A stretch of DNA of 34,533 bases from NCBI GenBank assembly GCA_016867335.1, contig VGJU01000011.1, positions 1 to 34,533 on the forward strand. Direction: 5' to 3'. Shown one piece after another: positions 8,092-15,121 of this stretch. Under the pieces are notes generated by a model. The model saw nothing but the letters and a program-made list of their open reading frames with translations. It searched no databases and had not been told where the DNA came from. The position numbers and the translations under genes were made by a program. The stretch comes from Candidatus Zixiibacteriota bacterium. Its GTDB lineage: Bacteria; JAAXHH01. Numbering within the stretch: position 1 is the stretch's first letter; every line of letters begins with the position of its first letter.

Positions 8092-8756
8092 GTCAGCCAC
8101 ATCCACATACCGCCGGTGACGATGGCTACTCCGGCGCAGACAAGCATCATCCCCCGATATACGACCAGGCGTGCGGCGGCAAAACGCTTGGCGATCCATC
8201 CGAGCGTGCAGGAAAAAACCAGCATCCCCGCGACCGTCCCGACGCCAAAACTCAGGATGCACAACACGGTAAGCAGCGTGGAAGGAAGCGCAAGCGCGGG
8301 TAGTATCCCAAGCAGATGCGCGCTGCCGGCAAGCCCATGCAACGCGCCGACGGCAAGCCCGGCATGACCGTGGGCGTGCGCGCGTCGCGTATGAGGCTTT
8401 GGCGCGGCATGCACATGAAAATGTTCGTGCGCATGCCCCTCGTGTTCGTGCGTATGGGTATGGATACGGCGGTCGAACGCTCGACGTATCGCCCAGATAC
8501 CGATGGCGACAAGCACAACGCCTACCGCTCGCTCGCTATAAGAAGAGATGAGGTCTACCGGTACGATTTCCCGAACCGATAACACGGCTATGCCGATGAT
8601 CAGCACCCCGCCCGAATGACCAAGCCCCCACCGCAAACCAAGCCGCCAAGCCGGTCTGCGGTCGTCGACGGCCATCGGTGCTATCGCGGCCAAGTGGTCC
8701 GGTCCGATCAGCACATGCACCAGCCCCAGCCAGAAACCCGCCAATATGGACAACAT
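8088..8756 (-). CDS. HupE/UreJ-like metal transport membrane protein with His-rich loop
   Basis: A 222-residue integral membrane protein. Roughly five or six hydrophobic segments are visible (LSILAGFWLGLVHVLIG, SGGVLIIGIAVLSV, AVGVVLVAIGIWAI, LLGILPALALPSTLLTVL, GVGTVAGMLVFSC, VCAGVAIVTGGM). The early GLVHVLIGPDHLAA matches the nickel/cobalt-binding HxxxxDH-type motif of NiCoT/UreJ/HupE-like transporters. The central loop, about residues 95-130, is packed with histidines (HTHTHEHEGHAHEHFHVH) and probably binds Ni, Co or Zn. GGAG lies about ten bases before the ATG at 8756. It is translationally coupled to the nucleotidyltransferase. No urease or hydrogenase genes are present, so the metal and its user are not known. 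Confidence 0.82.
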   Translation of the reverse strand: MLSILAGFWLGLVHVLIGPDHLAAIAPMAVDDRRPAWRLGLRWGLGHSGGVLIIGIAVLSVREIVPVDLISSYSERAVGVVLVAIGIWAIRRAFDRRIHTHTHEHEGHAHEHFHVHAAPKPHTRRAHAHGHAGLAVGALHGLAGSAHLLGILPALALPSTLLTVLCILSFGVGTVAGMLVFSCTLGWIAKRFAAARLVVYRGMMLVCAGVAIVTGGMWMWLT

Positions 8757-8849
8757 ATTCGTTTTCTCCGGATACGTGGCAAACGACCCGGTAAGGATAC
8801 AGGGATCGCGTCCAAAAACAAGAAGATTCTACGAGACGAAGTTTTTCTG

Positions 8850-8878
8850 TTTGTATCCGACTCGGTTGTATATCTTGG
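8850..8878 (+). promoter_or_regulatory. Possible Bacteroidota-type promoter ahead of the DUF486 gene
   Basis: TTTG at 8850-8853 is followed after 17 bases by TATCTTGG at 8871-8878, one mismatch from TAnnTTTG. It lies 140 bases before the start at 9019, in the divergent spacer 8757-9018, which otherwise holds no gene. The distance to the start is long, so support is weak. Confidence 0.2.
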
Positions 8879-9018
8879 GTTGCGCATTTATAGCCTGTAA
8901 GGTAGAGGCCTGTAAAGCAAGTCTTTAAGCTTTTTTCTAAGAAGCTGCGCCCGTATCGCTTTGGCGATGGTTATGATCAAGGAATCTGTGATGCCGTCAT
9001 CCTAAAAGCCTATTCCAC

Positions 9019-9345
9019 ATGAAAACCGTTTTGTTGCTGATCCTGTCCAACATCTTTATGACGCTTGCCTGGTATGGGCATCTGCGATACAGAGGACAGC
9101 CGCTTCTGTTGATGATTCTGATAAGCTGGCTGATCGCGTTGCCGGAGTATGCGATTCAGGTGCCGGCCAACCGGGCGGGCTACGGTTATTATACCGTGAC
9201 GCAACTCAAAATCATACAAGAGTGTATCACGCTCGTGGTGTTTACCGGGATGGCGTATCTGTTGTTTGGCGAGCGTCCTACGTGGAATCTGCTGATATCC
9301 TACCTGTTTCTTGTGGGGGCGGTATATTTCGCTTTCCGGGGATAG
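9019..9345 (+). CDS. DUF486 (DMT_6) small membrane protein
   Basis: A 108-residue membrane protein with about four helices (VLLLILSNIFMTLAWYGHL, LLLMILISWLIALPEYAI, ITLVVFTGMAYLLFG, LLISYLFLVGAVYFAF). Diagnostic features are the N-terminal SNIFMTLAWYGHL, the central ALPEYAIQVPANRAGY, and the QLKIIQE helix start. These match DUF486, a short relative of drug/metabolite transporters whose substrate is not established. No Shine-Dalgarno sequence is evident before the ATG. It stands alone between the divergent hupE-like gene and thyX, with a promoter candidate for thyX just downstream. Confidence 0.85.
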   Translation: MKTVLLLILSNIFMTLAWYGHLRYRGQPLLLMILISWLIALPEYAIQVPANRAGYGYYTVTQLKIIQECITLVVFTGMAYLLFGERPTWNLLISYLFLVGAVYFAFRG

Positions 9346-9360
9346 TTTTGGACAAAACCC

Positions 9361-9391
9361 TTGACGTCGGTCTTTGTTTTCGATAGCATTG
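9361..9391 (+). promoter_or_regulatory. Candidate promoter for thyX
   Basis: TTGACG at 9361-9366 is followed after 17 bases by TAGCATTG at 9384-9391. This fits both a housekeeping -10 (TAGCAT) and the Bacteroidota TAnnTTTG form with one mismatch. It lies about 100 bases before the thyX start in an otherwise empty 147-base spacer. Confidence 0.45.
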
Positions 9392-9492
9392 GGTCTCGCT
9401 TCAACTCGGTCGACAGCGTGTAGACGGCGTATGGGTTATCGCCGTGCCGACCCGTTTTCGCGACCCACATCCGAACCCCAACCCCCGCTCTC

Positions 9493-11055
9493 ATGTCCGA
9501 AGAACCCGAAATCCCCGACGCATCGCGCGAACCCGAACATCTATCCCGCCCCGGCGTACCCGAACTGGACCAAATCCTCGGAAGCCCTTTCCCTATCCTC
9601 GACGACGGCTTTATCCGTGTGGTGGACTATATGGGATCCGACAAATCCATCGTGCAGGCGGCGCGTGTATCCTACGGCGAAGGTACAAAGCAAGTCAGTC
9701 AGGATCGCGGGTTGATCCGGTATCTGATGCGTCATCACCATACTACGCCGTTCGAAATGTGCGACATCAAGCTGCATGTGCGCGTTCCGATGGACTGCTG
9801 GCGGCAGTGGATACGACATCGCACGGCCTGTTTGGCGGAGGGAACGGAAATCTATTTCGACTTGCCCGGTGATATCGAGCGCCGAGGTGATAAGTTGTAT
9901 AAGCTAAAAATAGAAGAAATATGGAAGCGGTTTGAGCCTGCTTGCAACCGTCAACCGCTCGATAAACAGAAAAATCCGCTGTTCAAACGCGAGCAGATAC
10001 AGCAGATGAGGCTTCGGCAAGTAAACGAAGATACCGGGCGTATCCAGCATACCCGCATTGTAAATGTCTATCAAAACGGTGTCAAACCGGTGTTTCGTAT
10101 GACTTTGACAGATGGCAAACAGATAGAAGCCACAGCGGATCATCGTTTTCTGTTTTCAAATGGCTGGCATACGCTTCATGCGGCAACCGGTTTGTATGAA
10201 AAAGCCGGGAAGGCCATTTGGAACACGGGCGACCATTTTGTTTATGTCAACGGAGTCGAGGTCGAAGTTCCGGCACTGTACCAGAATCGAGACTGGCTGG
10301 ATAGTGGGTATAATGGGCAAAAAATGACCATGGCAAAACGGATACGTGTCGAACGATTCGAATTTGCCGGTCATAAAGAGACCTATGATCTCGAAGTAGA
10401 GGGGCCGTATCACAATTTTGTCGCCAACGGCATGGTTACGCACAACTCTGTGAACGAGTATAGTACCCGGTATTCGATTGCCATCGACGCGGCACAGACT
10501 ACAGAGCCGTCACAGTGGCGGCTACAGGCCGGCGGCAACCGACAGGGCAGCGAAGGGACGCTCGAACCGGAGGTCGGTGCGGTGTTTACCCAAAAGGAAC
10601 AGGACCTCCTGCGCGTGTCGCGTCAGATTTACGAAGAACGTCTTGAAGCGGGCATCGCGCGGGAACAGGCACGCAAAGACCTGCCGCTTTCCACCTATAC
10701 CGAAGCGTATTGGAAAGTCAACCTTCACAACCTGCTTCATTTTCTTCGTCTGCGCATGGACGACCACGCGCAATGGGAAATCCGCCAGTACGCGCTGACC
10801 ATCGGTTATGAAATCGTCAGCCGATGGTGTCCCATCGCCTGGCAGGCGTTTCTCGACTACCGGGTGCAGGCGCTCAGTTTGACACGACTCGACTGGGAAA
10901 TAATCCGCGCCATACAGAGCGGCGACCGGAAGCAGGCGATCTCGCTGGCGATAAAATTTCGTTTTCTTGCCGAAGACGGCAGTCCCCGCCGCAACCGAGA
11001 GCGTAGCGAACTCGAAGCCAAACTCGGTCAGTTGAACATCCCCATCCCTTGGTAA
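9493..11055 (+). CDS. thyX: Flavin-dependent thymidylate synthase ThyX precursor containing a mini-intein
   Basis: A 520-residue precursor. ThyX makes dTMP from dUMP using methylenetetrahydrofolate and FAD/NADPH. The N-extein (1-112) ends in RHRTA and the C-extein begins SVNEYSTRYS at residue 319. Joined, they restore the ThyX signature RHRxxSxNExSxRY, and the mature enzyme would have 314 residues. Further ThyX landmarks are HHHTTPFEMC, VRVPMDCWRQW, and LHNLLHFLRLRMDDHAQWEIRQYA near the C-terminal side. Residues 113-318 are the intein, described separately. The ATG at 9493 has no strong ribosome site, and no better in-frame start was seen. No thyA is in the window, so splicing may be needed for thymidylate synthesis. 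The stop is 6 bases before the cyclase gene, indicating co-transcription. Identity is very secure. Confidence 0.95.
   Translation: MSEEPEIPDASREPEHLSRPGVPELDQILGSPFPILDDGFIRVVDYMGSDKSIVQAARVSYGEGTKQVSQDRGLIRYLMRHHHTTPFEMCDIKLHVRVPMDCWRQWIRHRTACLAEGTEIYFDLPGDIERRGDKLYKLKIEEIWKRFEPACNRQPLDKQKNPLFKREQIQQMRLRQVNEDTGRIQHTRIVNVYQNGVKPVFRMTLTDGKQIEATADHRFLFSNGWHTLHAATGLYEKAGKAIWNTGDHFVYVNGVEVEVPALYQNRDWLDSGYNGQKMTMAKRIRVERFEFAGHKETYDLEVEGPYHNFVANGMVTHNSVNEYSTRYSIAIDAAQTTEPSQWRLQAGGNRQGSEGTLEPEVGAVFTQKEQDLLRVSRQIYEERLEAGIAREQARKDLPLSTYTEAYWKVNLHNLLHFLRLRMDDHAQWEIRQYALTIGYEIVSRWCPIAWQAFLDYRVQALSLTRLDWEIIRAIQSGDRKQAISLAIKFRFLAEDGSPRRNRERSELEAKLGQLNIPIPW
9829..10446 (+). other. Mini-intein inserted in the ThyX active-site signature
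   Basis: A 206-residue in-frame insertion. It starts with the splice nucleophile Cys113 (block A, CLAEGTEIYF). Block B is GKQIEATADHRFLF with the conserved TxxH histidine. Block F is ETYDLEVEGPYHNFVANG, and block G is GMVTHN, ending in the conserved His-Asn pair followed by Ser319 as the +1 nucleophile. All residues required for class 1 protein splicing are present. No LAGLIDADG or HNH endonuclease motif is seen, and at 206 residues there is no room for a full homing endonuclease, so this is a mini-intein. The segment NRDWLDSGYNGQKMTMAKR between B and F may be a degenerate remnant of a lost linker or endonuclease domain. Its codon usage looks more AT-rich than the exteins. Confidence 0.93.
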
Positions 11056-11061
11056 AAGGGT

Positions 11062-12951
11062 ATGCCTGCACCGCCTGCGACCGCACCGCCAGCTTTTGTC
11101 TATCGCTGGACGTGGACGTTCCACGCCTCCCCGGAACGTGTCTGGCCTCTTGTATCCGACACCCAGCGGTTTAACGAAGCCACGGGACTTCCCGTCACCG
11201 AGACCCTCTCCGGACCCGACACCGCAACCGGCGCTTCGCGGGTGCTTCGCATCAAACGTTTCGGACTTTCCATCGTATGGGACGAATACCCGTTCGAGTG
11301 GGTACAGCCGCGTTATTTTGGCGTACTTCGCATGTACCGGTCCGGCCCGGTCGCCTGGATGCGTATTCATGTGCAGCTTGCGCCCCGCCCCGACGGCGGA
11401 GCCGACCTTGTCTACGAAATCCGTATCCATCCCTCCAACCCGCTGGGGGATCTGGCCATTCCCCTTCAGGTCAACTGGCTCAGCCGCAGGGCGTTTGACC
11501 GTGTATTCCGGCAGATCGACGAGACGCTCAGGACACAGGAGGCGCCGCTCGTTCCATTTTCCATTCCGGCAAGTCCGCTACATCCTGCTGCGGAGGCGAG
11601 TATCACGGACATCGCCGACCAGCTTGTCTCCGCCGGTCATGCTCCCGACAAAATCGACCGGCTGATCCGTTTTGTCCGCGAAACGCCGGACGCCGACCTT
11701 GTCCGCATCCGCCCCTTTGCACTGGCCGACACATGGCAAGAAGACCGGATACAGACGCTCGAACTGTTTTTGCGGGCGGCCCGGTTGGGACTGCTCGACG
11801 CAAGCTGGGATTTGCTTTGCCCGGAATGCCGGGGTGCATCCTCCACCGCGCCTACACTCGCCAATGTCCGCCGACATTCGCACTGCTCATCATGCAACGT
11901 AGACTTCGAAGTGGATTTTGATCACAACATCGAAGTCACCTTTCACCCCAACCCCGGCATCAAGGCGGTCGAACACGGGATATTCTGTGTCGGAGGTCCG
12001 CAGAACACACCGCATATCGTTGCCCAGCAGATCGTCGCCGACCGGGAGCGGCGGATTTGCGAACTGTCGATGCCGTCCGGTTACTACCGCATCCGGGGAC
12101 CGCGTGCGTCGGAGAACCCGTCCCAAATCGAAGAAGAAGAGGCTGGCGCGGGACAGACCGAACTCCGGGTGAGCGAAGACGGCGCCTACCGCGCCATCGA
12201 GGTGGTCATAGACGGCGAGGGCATACACCCTTCCGAAAAACGACTCAAAACGGGTGATCTGGCCATCGTCTTTGACAACCGGACCGGTACGGATCAGGTG
12301 ATGCTCATCGAACATACCGCATGGTCGGATCAGGCCGCCACCGCTGCGCAGGTGACGACGCTTCAGACTTTCCGCGATCTGTTTTCAAGCGAGGCGCTTC
12401 GCCCCATGGAACAGATCGCCGCGACCAATTTGACCATCCTGTTTACCGATCTCAAAGGGTCTACGGGCATCTACACCCGTATCGGCGATGCGCCGGCCTT
12501 CCGCCCCGTAATGGACCATTTCGACGTGCTCAAAAACAGTGTGACTCGGCATCGCGGCAGTATCGTCAAGACCATCGGCGATGCCGTCATGGCCGCCTTT
12601 TTCGATCCGGTAGACGGTCTGGCCGCGGCGCTCGACATGATCGCGGACATCGGCGTGTCAAACGATCCGCAAAGTCCGCCGCCGCTTACCCTCAAGGTCG
12701 GGCTTCATCGCGGTCCGTGTATCGCCATCAACCAAAACGACCGACTCGACTATTTCGGAACGACTGTCAATATCGCGTCGCGGATCGAGGGCCAAAGCAC
12801 CGGAGGCGAGGTGGTCGTCACCGACGCGATATTGAACGACCCCGGCGTTCGAAGGTGGCTGGAAACTACGGGGCACAGCGTGACACCCTTTACCGCCGAA
12901 CTAAAAGGGTATCAGGAAGCGTTTCCGCTGTATAGGGTAAGGGGGAAGTAG
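11062..12951 (+). CDS. Class III adenylate/guanylate cyclase with SRPBCC, DUF5939 and zinc-ribbon regions
   Basis: A 629-residue soluble protein. Residues about 10-165 look like an SRPBCC/START-type pocket (TWTFHASPERVWPLVSD). A middle DUF5939-type region contains a zinc-ribbon pattern (C253/C256 and C275/C278). Residues about 455-625 are a class III cyclase homology domain. The metal aspartates are D463 (LFTDLKGS) and D507 (KTIGDAV), and the transition-state pair is N570/R574 (TTVNIASRIE). K503 and D563 are plausible base-specificity residues and would favour ATP, so cAMP is the likelier product. No membrane helices are visible. It starts 6 bases after thyX behind AAAAGGG, so the two are co-transcribed. 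The SRPBCC region could sense a hydrophobic ligand (inference). Confidence 0.88.
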   Translation: MPAPPATAPPAFVYRWTWTFHASPERVWPLVSDTQRFNEATGLPVTETLSGPDTATGASRVLRIKRFGLSIVWDEYPFEWVQPRYFGVLRMYRSGPVAWMRIHVQLAPRPDGGADLVYEIRIHPSNPLGDLAIPLQVNWLSRRAFDRVFRQIDETLRTQEAPLVPFSIPASPLHPAAEASITDIADQLVSAGHAPDKIDRLIRFVRETPDADLVRIRPFALADTWQEDRIQTLELFLRAARLGLLDASWDLLCPECRGASSTAPTLANVRRHSHCSSCNVDFEVDFDHNIEVTFHPNPGIKAVEHGIFCVGGPQNTPHIVAQQIVADRERRICELSMPSGYYRIRGPRASENPSQIEEEEAGAGQTELRVSEDGAYRAIEVVIDGEGIHPSEKRLKTGDLAIVFDNRTGTDQVMLIEHTAWSDQAATAAQVTTLQTFRDLFSSEALRPMEQIAATNLTILFTDLKGSTGIYTRIGDAPAFRPVMDHFDVLKNSVTRHRGSIVKTIGDAVMAAFFDPVDGLAAALDMIADIGVSNDPQSPPPLTLKVGLHRGPCIAINQNDRLDYFGTTVNIASRIEGQSTGGEVVVTDAILNDPGVRRWLETTGHSVTPFTAELKGYQEAFPLYRVRGK

Positions 12952-12993
12952 GAAGGAAAAAACAGACTGTGGCCCCGCGAATCGACTTACTCG

Positions 12994-13377
12994 TTACCAG
13001 ACAGAGGAAGGATAGTAATTCCGAATCGTAACATCCGACGTAACGAGCGGCCACCCATGCATCATAGCTGTCGCCACCACCGTCCGATCTGCAGGATCAC
13101 GATGCGACCAGTCCATTTCCACATTCGCCACCCAGATTTGCTCATCGACCGGTAATATCTGCAAGCCACGCACCGTCTTCAACCTTTCCACATATTCTCT
13201 GAACGATAAAGGAAGGTCGATCGCTCCGCGGCGGTTTTTTATCCCGATCTCCCAGACCGATATGGCGCTTATGGCCACTTCATCCGCCTGATGAATGGCT
13301 TCCCTGGCGGTCTGCGTTAACGACGCCGGATCGAGCGTCCAGAAAATAAGCGCGCAGGTGTCGAGAAGTACGGTCAT
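12994..13377 (-). CDS. vapC: VapC-type PIN domain toxin
   Basis: A 127-residue PIN-domain ribonuclease of a type II toxin-antitoxin system. The acidic metal site is complete: D6 (LLDTCAL), E43 (SVWEIGIK), D94/D97 (RDPADRTVVATA) and D116 (VTSD). VapC toxins cut tRNA or rRNA when not bound by antitoxin. The ATG at 13377 overlaps the antitoxin stop as ATGA, the usual coupling for this pair. An upstream in-frame ATG would sit inside the antitoxin gene. The toxin converges with the cyclase gene 42 bases away. Confidence 0.9.
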   Translation of the reverse strand: MTVLLDTCALIFWTLDPASLTQTAREAIHQADEVAISAISVWEIGIKNRRGAIDLPLSFREYVERLKTVRGLQILPVDEQIWVANVEMDWSHRDPADRTVVATAMMHGWPLVTSDVTIRNYYPSSVW

Positions 13378-13604
13378 ACAGCCGTCCATTCGATCGTTGT
13401 GGGTGTTGTAATGGGTTCGTTGTATCTTATCCTACCCTGAAACGCCCCAAACGCCTCATGGACCGTTACGTTTCGCTTAAGCGGGGTAATCCTCAGAACC
13501 GGTCGTTGGTTGTCCGTAACGATGGCCTCTTCTCCTGTCTGTTCAATCTGCCGGAAAATCTGCAACATCTGCGCTTTCAATTTGCTTTTGGATATGGTGA
13601 TCAT
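13374..13604 (-). CDS. Phd/VapB-type antitoxin
   Basis: A 76-residue antitoxin. The N-terminal MITISKSKLKAQMLQIFRQI is the DNA-binding Phd/YefM-like part, and the C-terminal AFGAFQGRIRYNEPITTPTTIEW is the toxin-wrapping tail. The ATG at 13604 is chosen because GGGGGT precedes it by five bases and it gives the standard family N terminus. A longer form from 13622 lacks a ribosome site. Antitoxin-toxin complexes of this type bind their own promoter, and a palindromic candidate operator lies about 80 bases upstream. Confidence 0.85.
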   Translation of the reverse strand: MITISKSKLKAQMLQIFRQIEQTGEEAIVTDNQRPVLRITPLKRNVTVHEAFGAFQGRIRYNEPITTPTTIEWTAV

Positions 13605-13683
13605 GCGTACCCCCGGAGTCATTTAATACCCATGGACAATGGACATCGTGCAATCATGAGACATAAAGAGACAACCCATATAA

Positions 13684-13705
13684 CTATAGTCATGGTTATA
13701 GTCAT
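13684..13705. promoter_or_regulatory. Candidate operator upstream of the toxin-antitoxin pair
   Basis: CTATAGTCATGGTTATAG at 13684-13701 is an imperfect palindrome (arms CTATA/TATAG, central CATG). TATAGTCAT also repeats directly at 13685 and 13697, a 12-base spacing. It lies in the AT-rich leader on the upstream side of the minus-strand antitoxin gene, where an autoregulatory operator would be expected. Confidence 0.4.
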
Positions 13706-13709
13706 ATAA

Positions 13710-14105
13710 TACAGGCTTAATCCGTCTATGCAAGATAAATCACCTTAGGATTTCGAACCGCACGACCTCCAACGGGGTTTTTAATTTCTTCTATAACAAT
13801 TTTACACGCTCACGTGTATACGCTGTCTATATTAATAGAGGTTACGCGGGGCTGGGGTAGACCCTCACCCGGCCCTCCCCGCGAACGGTGGAGAAGGAGC
13901 GCGTAATATCCCCGTCACGGGTCACGGGGGGATCGGAGGGGGGCAACTGCTCGCGGGGAACGCAGAGGGGGCCGAAACAGGCGGATTACAACACACACCG
14001 CCAATCCCACAGCTTGTCGCTGCAAGAACGGGTAGGACGCACCGAAAGGGGATAGGAATTCAGACTTCAAACCTCAGCCTTCAAGTAACTCTTTCTTTCT
14101 CCATC
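13710..14105. other. Gene-poor spacer before rnhC
   Basis: No open frame with recognisable protein was found on either strand. The first part is AT-rich. From about 13840 it becomes very GC-rich, with an inverted pair CGCGGGG (13845-13851) and CCCCGCG (13877-13883), and a short direct repeat of TCACGGG near 13916-13930. A pyrimidine-rich leader runs up to the rnhC start. No convincing promoter could be defined. Confidence 0.5.
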
Positions 14106-15035
14106 ATGGACCCGCGAAACCGCGAAGCGGTCCGGCGGACGCTGGAGGAGTTGGGACCGTCCGAACGCAGAACCGAACCTTACTGCGACTACGTGATGGT
14201 GTTCAAGGACAAACCCGAAAAAGTCGTAGTCCGACAGTACACAAAAGGGACGCTGACGATACAGGGCAAGCGGGGAATGTTGCTACCTATCCTCGCGCAT
14301 GCGCTCGGTCCGTATATTCCGGAGATACGCGGCATAGAAGAGGCTGGGGGTATCAAAACGCCCGTCTCCGAAGCACCGGAGGAAATACCCCTTCCTTATA
14401 TCGGGACGGACGAATCGGGCAAGGGCGACTATTTTGGCCCGATGGTCGTGGCCGGCGTACTGCTCGACGAGACCGCCAAACACCGGTTGGAGCCGATAGG
14501 CATAAAAGACTCCAAACAACTTACGGATCGGCAGTGCCGCGACATCGCCGAACAGATCAGAAAAGCATGCGCCCGGAGGTACTGTGAGGTGGTCATTCCG
14601 CCGGAACGGTACAACAGCCTATATGCCGAGTTTGTCCGCGAGGGAAAAAATCTCAACCATCTGCTGGCATGGGGACACGCTCGCGCGATCGAAACCCTGC
14701 TCGAAGAGACCGAGTGTCCCCGCGCCGTAGCCGATCAGTTTGGCGCAGAATCCTATATCAAGTCGCGTCTTATGGGACGCGGGAAAACGATCCGATTGAC
14801 CCAGTTGCACCGGGGAGAACGGTATATGGCCGTGGCCGCCGCCTCGATATTAGCGCGTGACCGTTTTCTCGAATACCTGAGTCGTTTGTCCGAAACCTTT
14901 TCAGAACCCCTCCCCAAAGGCGCTGCCGGAACCGTCATCGAAACGGGAAACCGTCTTGTGCAAAAACATGGGGAGCAAGTCCTTACCCGTGTCGCCAAGC
15001 TCCATCACAAAACCACGGAAAAAATACGAGGATAG
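14106..15035 (+). CDS. rnhC: Ribonuclease HIII
   Basis: A 309-residue enzyme that cuts the RNA strand of RNA-DNA hybrids, helping to remove R-loops and primers. The N-terminal ~90 residues are the TBP-like substrate-binding domain typical of RNase HIII (YVMVFKDKPEKVVVRQYTKGTLTIQGK). The catalytic domain begins with YIGTDESGKGDYFGP (D102 and E103). The G after DES and the following KGD separate HIII from HII. KDSKQLT and AVADQFGAES (D200) supply the rest of the acidic site. Length is normal. No ribosome site is clear before the ATG, and the leader is pyrimidine-rich. It lies 86 bases upstream of serA, and a promoter between them suggests separate transcription. Confidence 0.92.
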   Translation: MDPRNREAVRRTLEELGPSERRTEPYCDYVMVFKDKPEKVVVRQYTKGTLTIQGKRGMLLPILAHALGPYIPEIRGIEEAGGIKTPVSEAPEEIPLPYIGTDESGKGDYFGPMVVAGVLLDETAKHRLEPIGIKDSKQLTDRQCRDIAEQIRKACARRYCEVVIPPERYNSLYAEFVREGKNLNHLLAWGHARAIETLLEETECPRAVADQFGAESYIKSRLMGRGKTIRLTQLHRGERYMAVAAASILARDRFLEYLSRLSETFSEPLPKGAAGTVIETGNRLVQKHGEQVLTRVAKLHHKTTEKIRG

Positions 15036-15051
15036 CCTATCGGTTTCGGTA

Positions 15052-15084
15052 TTGACAATGGGTATTACAAAGTTTTTATCTTTT
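15052..15084 (+). promoter_or_regulatory. Candidate promoter for the serA-pdxJ operon
   Basis: TTGACA at 15052-15057 is followed after 19 bases by TATCTTTT at 15077-15084, which matches TAnnTTTG except at the last base. Alternatively TTTATC at 15075 gives 17-base spacing. It lies in the rnhC-serA spacer about 40 bases before the serA start. Confidence 0.5.
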
Positions 15085-15104
15085 TCACACTTCACACTTC
15101 ACAC
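15084..15104 (+). repeat. Three tandem TTCACAC units in the serA leader
   Basis: The seven-base unit TTCACAC occurs three times without gaps at 15084, 15091 and 15098, directly after the promoter candidate and 18 bases before the serA ATG. It is a microsatellite that could change copy number and so the leader length. Confidence 0.6.
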
Positions 15105-15121
15105 TTTCCCGAAAGGGTTTT

